49,716 nt of DNA from Bacillus_I endophytica_A (GTDB taxonomy: Bacteria; Bacillota; Bacilli; Bacillales; Bacillaceae_H), in NCBI RefSeq assembly GCF_026790145.1, contig NZ_JALAMS010000016.1:1-49716 (forward strand). The letters are read 5' to 3'. Of this stretch, positions 41,161-49,697 are shown piece after piece. The notes below the pieces were generated by a model that saw nothing but the letters and a program-made list of their open reading frames with translations, did not search any database and had not been told where the DNA came from. Position numbers and translations under genes: made by a program. Numbering within the stretch: position 1 is the stretch's first letter; every line of letters starts with the position of its first letter.

Positions 41161-41468
41161 TCAAAAATCAAATTTATCATCAGGAGCATTAAGTATATGT
41201 CCATTAATGGTTACTGTATTGTTATCTATCCATTTAATATCTGCAGTGTCCTCGCGATAATTCCAGTAAATATTTTTTGCCTTTATTGTTAAATACTAAT
41301 TCACCACGTACAGCAAATGAAGTTGTAGCACCTCCAATTGTTACATATGCTTTTAAAGTATACACTCCATCAGGAGACTTTTTCTCTGAGAGATAATCTC
41401 CTGTGGGCAATCTATCCATATCCTATAAAGCCAATAAACAATAGGAAACCAAAGAAAAATACTTTCAA
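41161..41468 (-). pseudogene. Decayed DUF5412 lipoprotein
   Basis: Pieces of one gene in three frames. From TTG 41468 comes LKVFFFGFLLFIGFIGYG; then, after a shift, RLPTGDYLSEKKSPDGVYTL, KAYVTIGGATTSFAVRGELVFNNKGKK; then, after a second shift in the T-run near 41278, KNIYWNYREDTADIKWIDNN, TVTINGHILNAPDDKFDF and a stop at 41161. The order equals that of the intact lipoprotein at 12583-13008 (SPNGEY, RGELIN, NIYWNY, WIDNDTIKI). Confidence 0.82.
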
Positions 41469-41571
41469 TCTCTTTTACAGCCTTTTCTCTTACTATTTAT
41501 CAAATTAGTACCCAAAGAATTTTCCTTAGATAAAGCAGGTATGTAGTAGGGGGGATAACCTATTGCTTTAG

Positions 41572-42576
41572 TTAAGTATATAACGCTAAAATGGCTTTCA
41601 TTTTTGCTATCTCATCTTCTGGTGACATTTCATACATATCTTGCGCTTGTGATTCTTTTTCTACTAAAACTTCTTTCTTTTGTTGCTCTTGGAACCAATC
41701 AGGTAACATTTCCTTACGAACAATCTTACGTGATGATGTTACAGAATCTAGGTTATTATTTGGATTTTCTGTTTGAACTAAATCATTAAACTTATTCAAA
41801 GCGATACTATATACTAATTTACATTGCTCCTCAAAACTCATAGAACGTGTTTTTATGTATGTAAAAAGAATTTGAATAGATTCATAAGCTATGGAATGAA
41901 TATTCTTCTTTGAAAGAGTTATAGATAAAGATTGACCTACTTTTCTAGAAGCCAAACGAATACGTAAATAAAGATCTCTTAAAGAATCTTTAAACACATC
42001 TTTAAAGGTTTGATTAATTAATTTTGGGACTCCTTTAATGAAAGGAATGGTTTTGCACATAAAATGATCTTTAATATAATTATTAGGTAAATAATAGGTA
42101 GAAACTTTTTTGGCCTCTTCATTCTTACTCTCACAAGGGTTTTCAGCATTTTCTGCTTGGACATCTGTTTGGACATTAAAGTCAAAATACTGTTGCCAGT
42201 GTTCAAAATAAGGGTGATTTACGAAGAAATAAACGGCTGCACCTCGACCATTATGTTTAGAAGAAGAACGATGAGCCTTCACAATCTTCCCAGCTTTTTC
42301 TAAGGCTTTCATAACACGACGAATCGTACGAGTAGAAATATTGTGTTTCTCAGCAAAATAGGTGTCTTTGGCATACACAAAGCCTTTATCCGTTGCTAAA
42401 AAGCAAATCATATCAATAGCATCACGTGTTTCTAATTTCAAACGAGCAAAAGCATCTCCAAAGACAGATTCTACAATTTCTAATAATTTATATTTCATTT
42501 GTTTCTGTTGATCTTTTGTTTTTATGTAAGATTCATAGTTTTGCATACGGGCAAAATCATCACTAAAGATTAACAT
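41572..42576 (-). CDS. Helix-turn-helix plasmid replication protein (candidate Rep)
   Basis: A 334-residue protein. Residues ~35-115 form a winged-helix domain: DAIDMICFLATDKGFVYAKD, TYFAEKHNISTRTIRRVMKALEKAGKI, VKAHRSSSKHNGRGAAVYFF, with a second helical part later. The C-terminal third is acidic/basic and ends PEDEIAKMKAILALY. Its start follows GAGGAGAGAAAAAAT. Together with the palindrome-rich leader (42620-42773) and the neighbouring partition genes it is the best initiator candidate in the window. Similar HTH proteins act as theta-type replication proteins on Bacillus megaterium plasmids, but I see no standard Rep signature, so this is an inference. Confidence 0.65.
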   Translation of the reverse strand: MLIFSDDFARMQNYESYIKTKDQQKQMKYKLLEIVESVFGDAFARLKLETRDAIDMICFLATDKGFVYAKDTYFAEKHNISTRTIRRVMKALEKAGKIVKAHRSSSKHNGRGAAVYFFVNHPYFEHWQQYFDFNVQTDVQAENAENPCESKNEEAKKVSTYYLPNNYIKDHFMCKTIPFIKGVPKLINQTFKDVFKDSLRDLYLRIRLASRKVGQSLSITLSKKNIHSIAYESIQILFTYIKTRSMSFEEQCKLVYSIALNKFNDLVQTENPNNNLDSVTSSRKIVRKEMLPDWFQEQQKKEVLVEKESQAQDMYEMSPEDEIAKMKAILALYT

Positions 42577-42619
42577 ATTTTTTCTCTCCTCTTTTCTTGC
42601 GGAAAAAGAAAAAGGACAT

Positions 42620-42773
42620 GTTTACCGTTTGAAAATCCGGTAAACACACCCTTTAATAAAGAGAGTACAATAAACCCTTGCAATAATTAAAGTTTTACTG
42701 TAAAATGCAGATAGAAACTTTAATTATGTGAACAAGGTTTGAGGTAAGTGTTTACCGTGGTGCGACACGGTAA
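42620..42773. promoter_or_regulatory. Palindrome cluster upstream of the Rep candidate
   Basis: GTTTACCG/CGGTAAAC (42620-42645), a perfect 13-bp hairpin ATAATTAAAGTTT/AAACTTTAATTAT (42683-42727), and TTACCGTG/CACGGTAA (42752-42773). The TTACCG core thus appears in three places. They probably serve as replication control: autoregulatory sites or an antisense RNA/leader structure. No other gene is seen in 42577-43036. Confidence 0.65.
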
Positions 42774-43036
42774 GCCGTCGCAGGATGCTTCCAACATCGC
42801 TGCGATTGCCTTGAACCTTTTTTCTGTTCCGAACTGTCTAATTGCTGTTATTATAGCAAACTATGGCAATGAACACAATGTCAATTCGACCTAATTTTGG
42901 TCAAATCCCTTTAAAAAGATATTATTTTTTTGTATAATATTTTCTTTTAGAACATAGTTCTTAAAGAAAAATAAAGTGTGATAAGGGCTGCTTAGTTGAG
43001 ATTTGTCCCTATTAATATCTATACCGTTTGTAAGTT

Positions 43037-43657
43037 CTATAAAAAATAATTTTCAATATCTTCGATTGTTAGAATCTCTGCATTAACTTTATACTCTTTG
43101 CACCAAGTTAAGATTTTGTCTTTTCTCACTTGAGTAGTCGTATAAAAGATTAATAAGGCTTGCTGTTCTCCTAGAGCTTGAAAGAGGGAACGATACAGTT
43201 TAATTTTCTTCTTATTTTCGAGCATCTTCTGTTTGAGATCCACTTCCACAAAACAAATGACACCGTGAAGGGAAAAGCGAGCATCACAAATGAGCTTATA
43301 CCTTTCTCCTTGAATCCTCCATTCATTAGGTCGTTCTACTTTCCAATCTTTTGGACAACCATAATACAAGTAAATATCATTCCGTCTCACTTTATGTTCA
43401 AGCTGGATTAAAGAAGGTTTGGTTTTCTCTGATCCAATATGTTGGCGTCCTTTCTTTGATAAATAATAGATGTTTTCATGAAGACGTTTGTGGTTTAAAA
43501 AGGGAATCATGTTATACAGAACACGGTTTGCATTACGTACACTCTTCAATTGGAAGAGGTATTGTAGTTGAGACCGACTCATACATTCCAACTTATCCAA
43601 GACGTACATAATCTTCTCCTGTCTCGTTTGGCACAGCTGTTTGTTTTGCAACTTCAT
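43037..43657 (-). CDS. Replication-relaxation family protein
   Basis: About 206 residues of the Replic_Relax family (winged helix plus endonuclease-like domain). The N-terminal part is KIMYVLDKLECMSRSQLQYLFQLKSVRNANRVLYNMIPFL (winged helix), then YYLSKKGRQHIG; the C-terminal part (LICDARFSLHGVICFVEVDLKQKMLENKKKIKLYR) has the EVD..K arrangement. It overlaps the FtsK-like gene by 65 bp. GGAGGGT is two bases before ATG 43657; a TTG two codons later (43651) has ideal spacing. In plasmids the family is linked to mobilisation and replication control. Confidence 0.8.
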   Translation of the reverse strand: MKLQNKQLCQTRQEKIMYVLDKLECMSRSQLQYLFQLKSVRNANRVLYNMIPFLNHKRLHENIYYLSKKGRQHIGSEKTKPSLIQLEHKVRRNDIYLYYGCPKDWKVERPNEWRIQGERYKLICDARFSLHGVICFVEVDLKQKMLENKKKIKLYRSLFQALGEQQALLIFYTTTQVRKDKILTWCKEYKVNAEILTIEDIENYFL

Positions 43658-44759
43658 ACCCTCCAATCCGTTTCCATATCTCATCATGAGTAAGGTATGG
43701 GACTTGCACTTCCTTAATCTCGTGGGTTTTAATCAGTGCACGCCCTTTAATATCCGAAGGTAAGGCTTCAGCTCCATAGGAATCAATAGCCACTTTAGAC
43801 GCATAATCACTTCCTAAGCGAAAACTAATCTTTAAATCCGCATTTTGCTTGATAGAACCGTTCAACACATTTGAGGTAGGGTATTGGGTTCCATAGACCA
43901 ATCGAACGCCTAAAGCGCCTCCTATGCGTGCAATTTCACTAAGTATAGATTGACAGTGTGCTAAATGTTTCTTTTCTTCTTTCTCCATAAATTTTTCCGG
44001 CATGAGTTGGGCTGCTTCATCAATCAAAACAAAAAGACGTTGAGAGAGGGGAGTGTCTACAATATTAGACCATTCTTGGCGCTTAAAACGTTCCATTCGT
44101 TCCTCCATATCCTTCTGTATCTGTTTTAAGACATATAAGGCCTCCCTTGGATTATTAGCAACCCATTTCACTTGTTGAAGATTCTTATACCGGTTAAACT
44201 CTAATCCGCCCTTTAAGTCGATAATAATGAATTGAGCATCCCAGGGATGATGTTCAATAAGATACGCCATCATCACTTTCATCATCACTGTTTTTCCAAA
44301 GCGAGTCGTTCCGGAAATCGTGGTATGCGGTGTATGGTCAAAATGATGAAAATGCCATCCCTGATGGTTTTTCCCTAATGGAACCATCCATCCTTTTCGA
44401 TGTGGAACGTCTTGATAAGACACATACGAAGGCATTTTATGTTTGGAAATCTCAATGATGAGCCATTTCTTGAACGATATGTTCACTTCTTGATCTAAGG
44501 TGACGGATAAAATCTGTTGTAACGTTCGTAAGGTTTTTTCTTCTAAAGCTAAAGGTGTACGGTAAATCAGCTTCATTTGTTTCGTACTTTTGCATTCTCG
44601 AACAAGCTGAGGATACCGGTTGTTTTTGCCATCTTTGAAGTGAATATGATATTGCTCAAAAATCTGCTGGACGATCCGATGTTCCTCGCTGAATGTATTT
44701 TTGCCAAACCACAAAGCAGCAGCCCCCGTTAAAAGGGGAATCGTTATGAGCTCCCACAT
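43593..44759 (-). CDS. FtsK/SpoIIIE-type DNA-translocating ATPase
   Basis: A 388-residue protein started at ATG 44759 behind AGGAGTGAGAACG. One N-terminal membrane segment (ELITIPLLTGAAALWFG) is followed by a soluble head. The ATPase core has Walker A TISGTTRFGKTVMMK (~150), DLKGGLEFNRY (~187), Walker B RLFVLIDEAAQLMP (~252) and YGTQYPTSNVLNG (~303). It is like TcpA/conjugative coupling proteins of Gram-positive plasmids, rather than host FtsK, which is longer and has a gamma domain. It probably moves plasmid DNA for transfer or segregation. The overlapping Replic_Relax gene suggests one functional unit. Confidence 0.85.
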   Translation of the reverse strand: MWELITIPLLTGAAALWFGKNTFSEEHRIVQQIFEQYHIHFKDGKNNRYPQLVRECKSTKQMKLIYRTPLALEEKTLRTLQQILSVTLDQEVNISFKKWLIIEISKHKMPSYVSYQDVPHRKGWMVPLGKNHQGWHFHHFDHTPHTTISGTTRFGKTVMMKVMMAYLIEHHPWDAQFIIIDLKGGLEFNRYKNLQQVKWVANNPREALYVLKQIQKDMEERMERFKRQEWSNIVDTPLSQRLFVLIDEAAQLMPEKFMEKEEKKHLAHCQSILSEIARIGGALGVRLVYGTQYPTSNVLNGSIKQNADLKISFRLGSDYASKVAIDSYGAEALPSDIKGRALIKTHEIKEVQVPYLTHDEIWKRIGGYEVAKQTAVPNETGEDYVRLG

Positions 44760-44879
44760 CGTTCTCACTCCTTCTTTTTATCTTCTATAGATAGTTCCTC
44801 GAAAAAGGAAGCTTCTAAATCCCTTCCTTATCGTAATGATCCTATTCCTTTTCCTCTTCTAGGCTGGTTGGAACCCTAG

Positions 44880-45056
44880 TCATAAGAAAGGAAGGAAAGA
44901 GGACAACGTATATAAAAAATAGAGTAAGCTACCCATGATACCAATATTCATTCCAACGTGCATGATCATTCTTACTTTTGATTTGTCGACCCATCCTTTT
45001 TTCTCCGCATAGATCACTGTAAATAACACCATGCTTGTTCCCATGACTGTAATCAT
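44880..45056 (-). CDS. Small membrane protein
   Basis: A 58-residue protein started at ATG 45056, since AAGGAGGTCTAT precedes it directly. Two hydrophobic segments (MITVMGTSMVLFTVIYAE and IMHVGMNIGIMGSLLYFLYTL) flank a basic turn KKGWVDKSKVR. It lies upstream of the FtsK-like gene on the same strand and may belong to the same transfer unit. Function unknown. Confidence 0.6.
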   Translation of the reverse strand: MITVMGTSMVLFTVIYAEKKGWVDKSKVRMIMHVGMNIGIMGSLLYFLYTLSSFLPFL

Positions 45057-45219
45057 ATAGACCTCCTTATAAGTTGGTATAGTCGATTGTATGTTGCATG
45101 GCTTGTTCAACTTATCTTGTCCCTATAATTTCTTCCACTAGAGTTGCGAATTCCATGTATAAGAGTGGAAAAAAATGTACATAATGCTTGATAACCAAGA
45201 ATAAAATGGAGTGAACGAA

Positions 45220-45435
45220 ATGAGTGGCAAACAGAGAGGGAAGTTAGGGAAATGGCTTGATAAGAGAGGAATTAAACAGGAATGGTTAGTGAAGGAGACC
45301 AATCTAGCTCGTAATACAATTAGTGATATCTGCAAAGGAAGAAGAACTCCTACAACTCCTACACTAAAGAAACTCATGAAAGCACTTAGAAAAGTAGATC
45401 GTAATGCTAAAGTGGATGACTTTTTTGATATTTAA
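45220..45435 (+). CDS. Cro/CI-type HTH regulator
   Basis: A 71-residue protein starting at ATG 45220 (TGGAGTGAACGA upstream). The HTH is KLGKWLDKRGIKQEWLVKETNLARNTISDICKGRRTPTTPTLKKLMKALRKVD. It is divergent from the small membrane/FtsK-like genes, separated by about 160 bp, so it may repress them and itself. Its own terminator is at 45496-45535. Confidence 0.8.
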   Translation: MSGKQRGKLGKWLDKRGIKQEWLVKETNLARNTISDICKGRRTPTTPTLKKLMKALRKVDRNAKVDDFFDI

Positions 45436-45495
45436 CATGACAGACTGGAATATTGTCGTGAAAAAAAGAATAGTTATATGTCATAAATATACTTA

Positions 45496-45535
45496 AGACC
45501 GCCTTATATACTAATGGATATTGGGCGGTCTTTGC
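45496..45535 (+). terminator. Terminator of the HTH gene
   Basis: AGACCGCC and GGCGGTCT arms with a loop of 20 bases, followed by TTTGC. The remaining stretch to 45780 shows no gene. Confidence 0.7.
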
Positions 45536-45806
45536 TATGAGTATGACTATTTTCTAAAAGAGACTATTTATATAGAGTACTAGCACTTGGTTTATATGCT
45601 AAAGAGAACTAGAAGTATGACAAAGGCGTTTGTAGAAGGTGTAAGGAATACTCCAGCAATCATTAGCTGTTATCCCAAAGAAATCGATTTTTTATTTTAC
45701 CTCTAAAAGCGATAGAGAATTTTTCTAATGACCTAGGTCATACTAAAAGAAAAAGAGTGATGGATAGGTTATAAACAATATTTCTAGCAAAGCATAGGAG
45801 GAAAAA

Positions 45807-47531
45807 ATGAAGCAAACCATTGCAGACTTATTGATTGAATCGTTATTACAAGCTGGAGTTAAACGAATTTACGGAATCGTAGGGGATTCACTAAATGCTG
45901 TTTTAGATTCTATAAGACGTTCCGAAAAAATTGAATGGATTGGCGTTCGTCACGAGGAGGTTGCAACCTTTGCTGCTGGTTCTGATTCTCTGCTCGGTGA
46001 AAGCATTGCCGTTTGTGCAGGAAGTAGTGGTCCTGGGAACCTTCACCTAATCAATGGATTATACGATTGTCATCGTAGTCGGATTCCTGTTTTAGCTATT
46101 GCTGCCCATATCCCAAGTAACGAAATTGGAAGTGAATATTTTCAACAGACACATCCAGAGCAACTTTTTAAGGAGTGTAGTCATTTCAGTGAGGTTATAA
46201 CGAGACCGGAACAGATGCCTCGTTTAGTAACAATTGCATTGCAGCATGCTATCTCTAAACAAGGGGTTTCAGTTCTTGTTCTCCCTGGTGACGTCGCAGC
46301 ATTATCTGATGAAGAATCTGTCCCAGAACAAGTGATGCATGTGACCCAACCAGTCATTCGACCATCTGATACTGAACTAAAGAAGCTTGCTGAATACCTT
46401 AATAACGGAAAGAAAATCACACTGTTATGTGGGGCTGGTTGTGAAGGGGCACATGAACCGTTAATGCAGTTGTGTGATAAACTACAGTCTCCTATGGTTA
46501 TCGCCCTTAGAGGGAAAGAACACCTTGAATATGATAACCCTTACTCCGTTGGCTTGACGGGTCTCATCGGCTATTCATCAGGGTTGCATGCTATGATGGA
46601 TTGCGATGTATTGTTAATGCTTGGTACTGACTTTCCGTACAGACAATTCTTCCCTAAGAAAGCTGTCATTCTTCAAGTAGATATTCGTCCCGAGCATCTT
46701 GGACGCCGAGCTGCTTTAACCCTAGGTCTTTGTGGTGATATTAAGTATACAGTTGAATCATTACTTCCTTATCTAACCGAACAGCATGATTCCCATCATC
46801 TAGATAAATTTGTATCAGATTATCAGGACGTTCGTAAAGATCTTGATAAACTCGCAATTGGAAAACCAGGTCACACACCGATCCACCCTCAATACCTCAC
46901 AAAAATTGTAAGTGACCTTGCTGATGAGGATGCTGTATTTACATGTGATGTTGGAACGCCAACCTTATGGGCCGCCCGTTACCTTGAAATGAATGGGAAA
47001 AGAAGGCTACTTGGTTCATTCAACCATGGAACAATGGCAAATGCGATGCCGCAAGCTATCGGAGCACAATGTGCAAATCCAGGCAGACAAGTGATTGCCC
47101 TATCAGGTGATGGTGGCCTCTCCATGTTAATGGGAGATTTGTTAACACTGCGTCAGCACAAATTACCGGTCAAGATTATTGTATTTAATAATAGCTCTTT
47201 GAGTTTTGTGGAACTTGAAATGAAAGCTGCTGGTTATTTGGAGACTGGAACGGGGTTAGAAAACCCTAATTTAGCGTCTGTAGCACAAGCTATGGGGATT
47301 GAAGGAATCCGCGTAGAGGATCCAGCTGATCTTGAAGATTCCATAAAACAAGCTTTTCAACATAAGGGACCGGTTTTATTAGATGTTCTTGTCAACCGTC
47401 AGGAGTTGGCCCTTCCTCCTAAAATTAAATTTGAGCAAGCTAATGGATTCACACTCTGGATGCTTAAAGCCGTTCTTAATGGAAACGGCAATAAACTGGT
47501 GGAACTTGCTAAAAGCAATTTATTCCGATAG
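45807..47531 (+). CDS. Pyruvate oxidase / pyruvate:quinone dehydrogenase (thiamine diphosphate enzyme)
   Basis: A 574-residue enzyme with the three-domain ThDP layout: N-terminal Pyr domain (~1-165, catalytic E50 in RHEEVATFA), central FAD-type domain (~190-325, NGKKITLLCGAGCEGAH) and C-terminal PP domain (~355-530, GDGG at 434-437 and NNSSLSF beyond). Length and sequence style match E. coli PoxB and B. subtilis YdaP. It decarboxylates pyruvate to acetate, passing electrons to membrane quinones or to oxygen. The start follows CATAGGAGGAAAAA. It converges on ilvD with a shared terminator. The exact acceptor is not fixed by sequence. Confidence 0.88.
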   Translation: MKQTIADLLIESLLQAGVKRIYGIVGDSLNAVLDSIRRSEKIEWIGVRHEEVATFAAGSDSLLGESIAVCAGSSGPGNLHLINGLYDCHRSRIPVLAIAAHIPSNEIGSEYFQQTHPEQLFKECSHFSEVITRPEQMPRLVTIALQHAISKQGVSVLVLPGDVAALSDEESVPEQVMHVTQPVIRPSDTELKKLAEYLNNGKKITLLCGAGCEGAHEPLMQLCDKLQSPMVIALRGKEHLEYDNPYSVGLTGLIGYSSGLHAMMDCDVLLMLGTDFPYRQFFPKKAVILQVDIRPEHLGRRAALTLGLCGDIKYTVESLLPYLTEQHDSHHLDKFVSDYQDVRKDLDKLAIGKPGHTPIHPQYLTKIVSDLADEDAVFTCDVGTPTLWAARYLEMNGKRRLLGSFNHGTMANAMPQAIGAQCANPGRQVIALSGDGGLSMLMGDLLTLRQHKLPVKIIVFNNSSLSFVELEMKAAGYLETGTGLENPNLASVAQAMGIEGIRVEDPADLEDSIKQAFQHKGPVLLDVLVNRQELALPPKIKFEQANGFTLWMLKAVLNGNGNKLVELAKSNLFR

Positions 47532-47609
47532 ATGTTTCTTGTTCAAAGAAGAAAGGCATTGGTTCATCTCTAACACTACGTGAACAATTAACAAAGCCTT
47601 GAATAAAAA

Positions 47610-47656
47610 AGACCCGTTAAAAAGTCTCTAGTTTTACTAGAGTTTTTAACGGGTCT
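47610..47656. terminator. Shared terminator between pyruvate oxidase and ilvD
   Basis: AGACCCGTTAAAAA (47610-47623) and TTTTTAACGGGTCT (47643-47656) form a perfect 14-bp stem, with a nested CTCTAG/CTAGAG stem inside. It suits both converging genes. Confidence 0.88.
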
Positions 47657-47670
47657 CTTAATCGATTAAT

Positions 47671-49347
47671 TTAGATTTTCATAATACCACCAGTGCTAGC
47701 AGATGTAACAAGCTTAGAGTAACGAGCTAAATAGCCTGTTTTAACTTTTGGTTCAAAGCCTTTCCAGTTTGCTTTTCGTTGCTTCCACTCTTCCTCAGAA
47801 ACTTGAACGTCCATTGTGCGCTTTTCAATGTCAATGACAATATGATCACCGTTTTGAACAAATGCAAGTGGTCCACCTTCTGCTGCTTCTGGTGAAGCAT
47901 GGCCGATAGATAGACCGCGGGAAGCACCTGAAAAACGTCCGTCTGTTACAAGCGCTACTTTTGCGCCTAAGCCCATACCCATAATTTGGGAAGTTGGTGC
48001 TAACATTTCCGGCATACCCGGTCCACCTTTTGGACCCTCATAACGAATGACAACAACATGTCCTTCTTTGACTTGTCCCCCGGCAATACCTGCTAAAGCC
48101 TCATCCTGTGAGTCAAAGACAATCGCTGGTCCCTCATGAGAAGTAATTCCGCCTTGGACACCACCTGTTTTGATAATTGCGCCATCTGGAGCAAGGTTAC
48201 CAAATAACACCGCAAGTCCACCCTTTTCTGAGAACGGATTATCAATTGAATGAATAACATTATTATCTTTCACATCACAACCAGCGATGTTTTCCCCAAG
48301 TGTTTTTCCTGTTACCGTCATGACGTCAAGGTGAAGTGTACCTTCTTTTTTGGATAATTCATTTAATGCAGCAGATACTCCACCTGCTTCATGTAAATCT
48401 TCAATGTGTACATCTGATGCTGGCGCAAGCTTTGAAAGATGCGGCACACGCGCTGCTACTTCATTGATTCGTTCAAGCGGATAGTCTATACCTGCTTCGT
48501 TTGCAAGAGCAAGCGTATGTAAAACTGTATTTGTTGATCCACCAAGTGCCATGTCAAGGGCAAATGCGTTATCAATTGCTTTCTCTGTCACAATATCACG
48601 CGGCTTTAAATCTAAATCAATTAACTTCATTAACTGAGTAGCTGAGCGTTTAACAAATTCTTTACGCTCTGGTGCCACTGCTAAAATCGTTCCGTTTCCT
48701 GGTAGAGCAATTCCAAGTGCCTCTGCTAAGCAGTTCATAGAGTTAGCAGTAAACATTCCAGAACAAGATCCACATGTTGGACATCCAAACTGCTCAAGCT
48801 CTAGAAGACCTTTCTCATCAAGGTTCCCTGACTGATAAGCACCCACCCCTTCAAATACAGAAGAAAGAGAGATTTTTCGGCCATCACTTGTACGTCCAGC
48901 TGCCATTGGACCACCACTAACAAAAATCGTCGGAATATTTAAGCGCATAGCTGCCATCATCATGCCTGGTGTAATTTTATCACAGTTTGGAATACAGACC
49001 ATTCCATCAAACCAGTGTGCTGATACAACTGTCTCCACGGAATCAGCAATAATTTCACGACTTGGTAATGAGTAGCGCATCCCAATATGCCCCATCGCAA
49101 TACCATCATCTACACCAATTGTGTTCATTTCAAACGGAACACCACCAGCTTCACGAATTGCTTCTTTTACAATCTTCCCAAACTCTTGTAAATGTACATG
49201 TCCAGGAACAATATCAATATATGAATTGACAACAGCAATGAATGGTTTGTTAAAATCCTCTTCTTTTACGCCAGCAGCGCGAAGCAAGCTTCTATGCGGT
49301 GCTCGGTCAAATCCTTTTTTAATCATATTACTGCGTAGTTCTGCCAA
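47671..49347 (-). CDS. ilvD: Dihydroxy-acid dehydratase
   Basis: About 558 residues, starting at TTG 49347 because GATGGAGGGATTTATT stands directly before it. The Fe-S ligands fit C122 in IPNCDKITPGM, and C189, C192 and C195 in FGCPTCGSCSGMFTANSMNCL; NSYIDIVPGHVHL has no Cys in the first motif, as in E. coli-type [4Fe-4S] enzymes. The C-terminal hallmarks GRFSGASRGLSIGH and RYSKLV are present. It converts dihydroxy-isovalerate and -methylvalerate to 2-oxo acids in valine/isoleucine synthesis. No other branched-chain gene is next to it, so it is a stand-alone, possibly second copy. Confidence 0.9.
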   Translation of the reverse strand: MAELRSNMIKKGFDRAPHRSLLRAAGVKEEDFNKPFIAVVNSYIDIVPGHVHLQEFGKIVKEAIREAGGVPFEMNTIGVDDGIAMGHIGMRYSLPSREIIADSVETVVSAHWFDGMVCIPNCDKITPGMMMAAMRLNIPTIFVSGGPMAAGRTSDGRKISLSSVFEGVGAYQSGNLDEKGLLELEQFGCPTCGSCSGMFTANSMNCLAEALGIALPGNGTILAVAPERKEFVKRSATQLMKLIDLDLKPRDIVTEKAIDNAFALDMALGGSTNTVLHTLALANEAGIDYPLERINEVAARVPHLSKLAPASDVHIEDLHEAGGVSAALNELSKKEGTLHLDVMTVTGKTLGENIAGCDVKDNNVIHSIDNPFSEKGGLAVLFGNLAPDGAIIKTGGVQGGITSHEGPAIVFDSQDEALAGIAGGQVKEGHVVVIRYEGPKGGPGMPEMLAPTSQIMGMGLGAKVALVTDGRFSGASRGLSIGHASPEAAEGGPLAFVQNGDHIVIDIEKRTMDVQVSEEEWKQRKANWKGFEPKVKTGYLARYSKLVTSASTGGIMKI

Positions 49348-49632
49348 AATAAATCCCTCCATCTAAGTCTCACTATGATGACTATAAATTTAAACTTTTC
49401 AATATTGTAACACTATTCTCAATATAATTGTATCCTTAATAACACTGTTATGTAATTTATTAAGTTTCTTTTAAATAGATATTAGGATTTCGATAGTTTA
49501 AAAAATGTCACGGAAATAAGCATATATAAGTCAGTTTACTGATTTCTTAAGATGTAGTGATTGAAAACCTCTGTATGTTGGAAAAGAATACAGTTAGACT
49601 TTAAAATCTGTGCGTAAGAATATATATAAAAT
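49348..49632. other. ilvD upstream region
   Basis: About 285 bp of AT-rich DNA without gene. I see neither a T-box nor a good CodY box. Confidence 0.4.
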
Positions 49633-49676
49633 AAAAAGCGCAAACTCGTTGTTACTGAACGGGTTTGTGCTTTTTA
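49633..49676. terminator. Hairpin before the right intron terminus
   Basis: AAAAAGCGCAAACTCG and CGGGTTTGTGCTTTTT pair with two or three mismatches around an 11-nt loop, with A/T runs. It lies 22 bp before the intron-like 5' end. Confidence 0.75.
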
Positions 49677-49697
49677 CTTCCGTAAACATGTTTTGTG

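Noticed and set aside
49348..49632. T-box or leader attenuator for ilvD
   Set aside because: No T-box sequence or suitable stem-loop was found between the TTG start and the hairpin at 49633.
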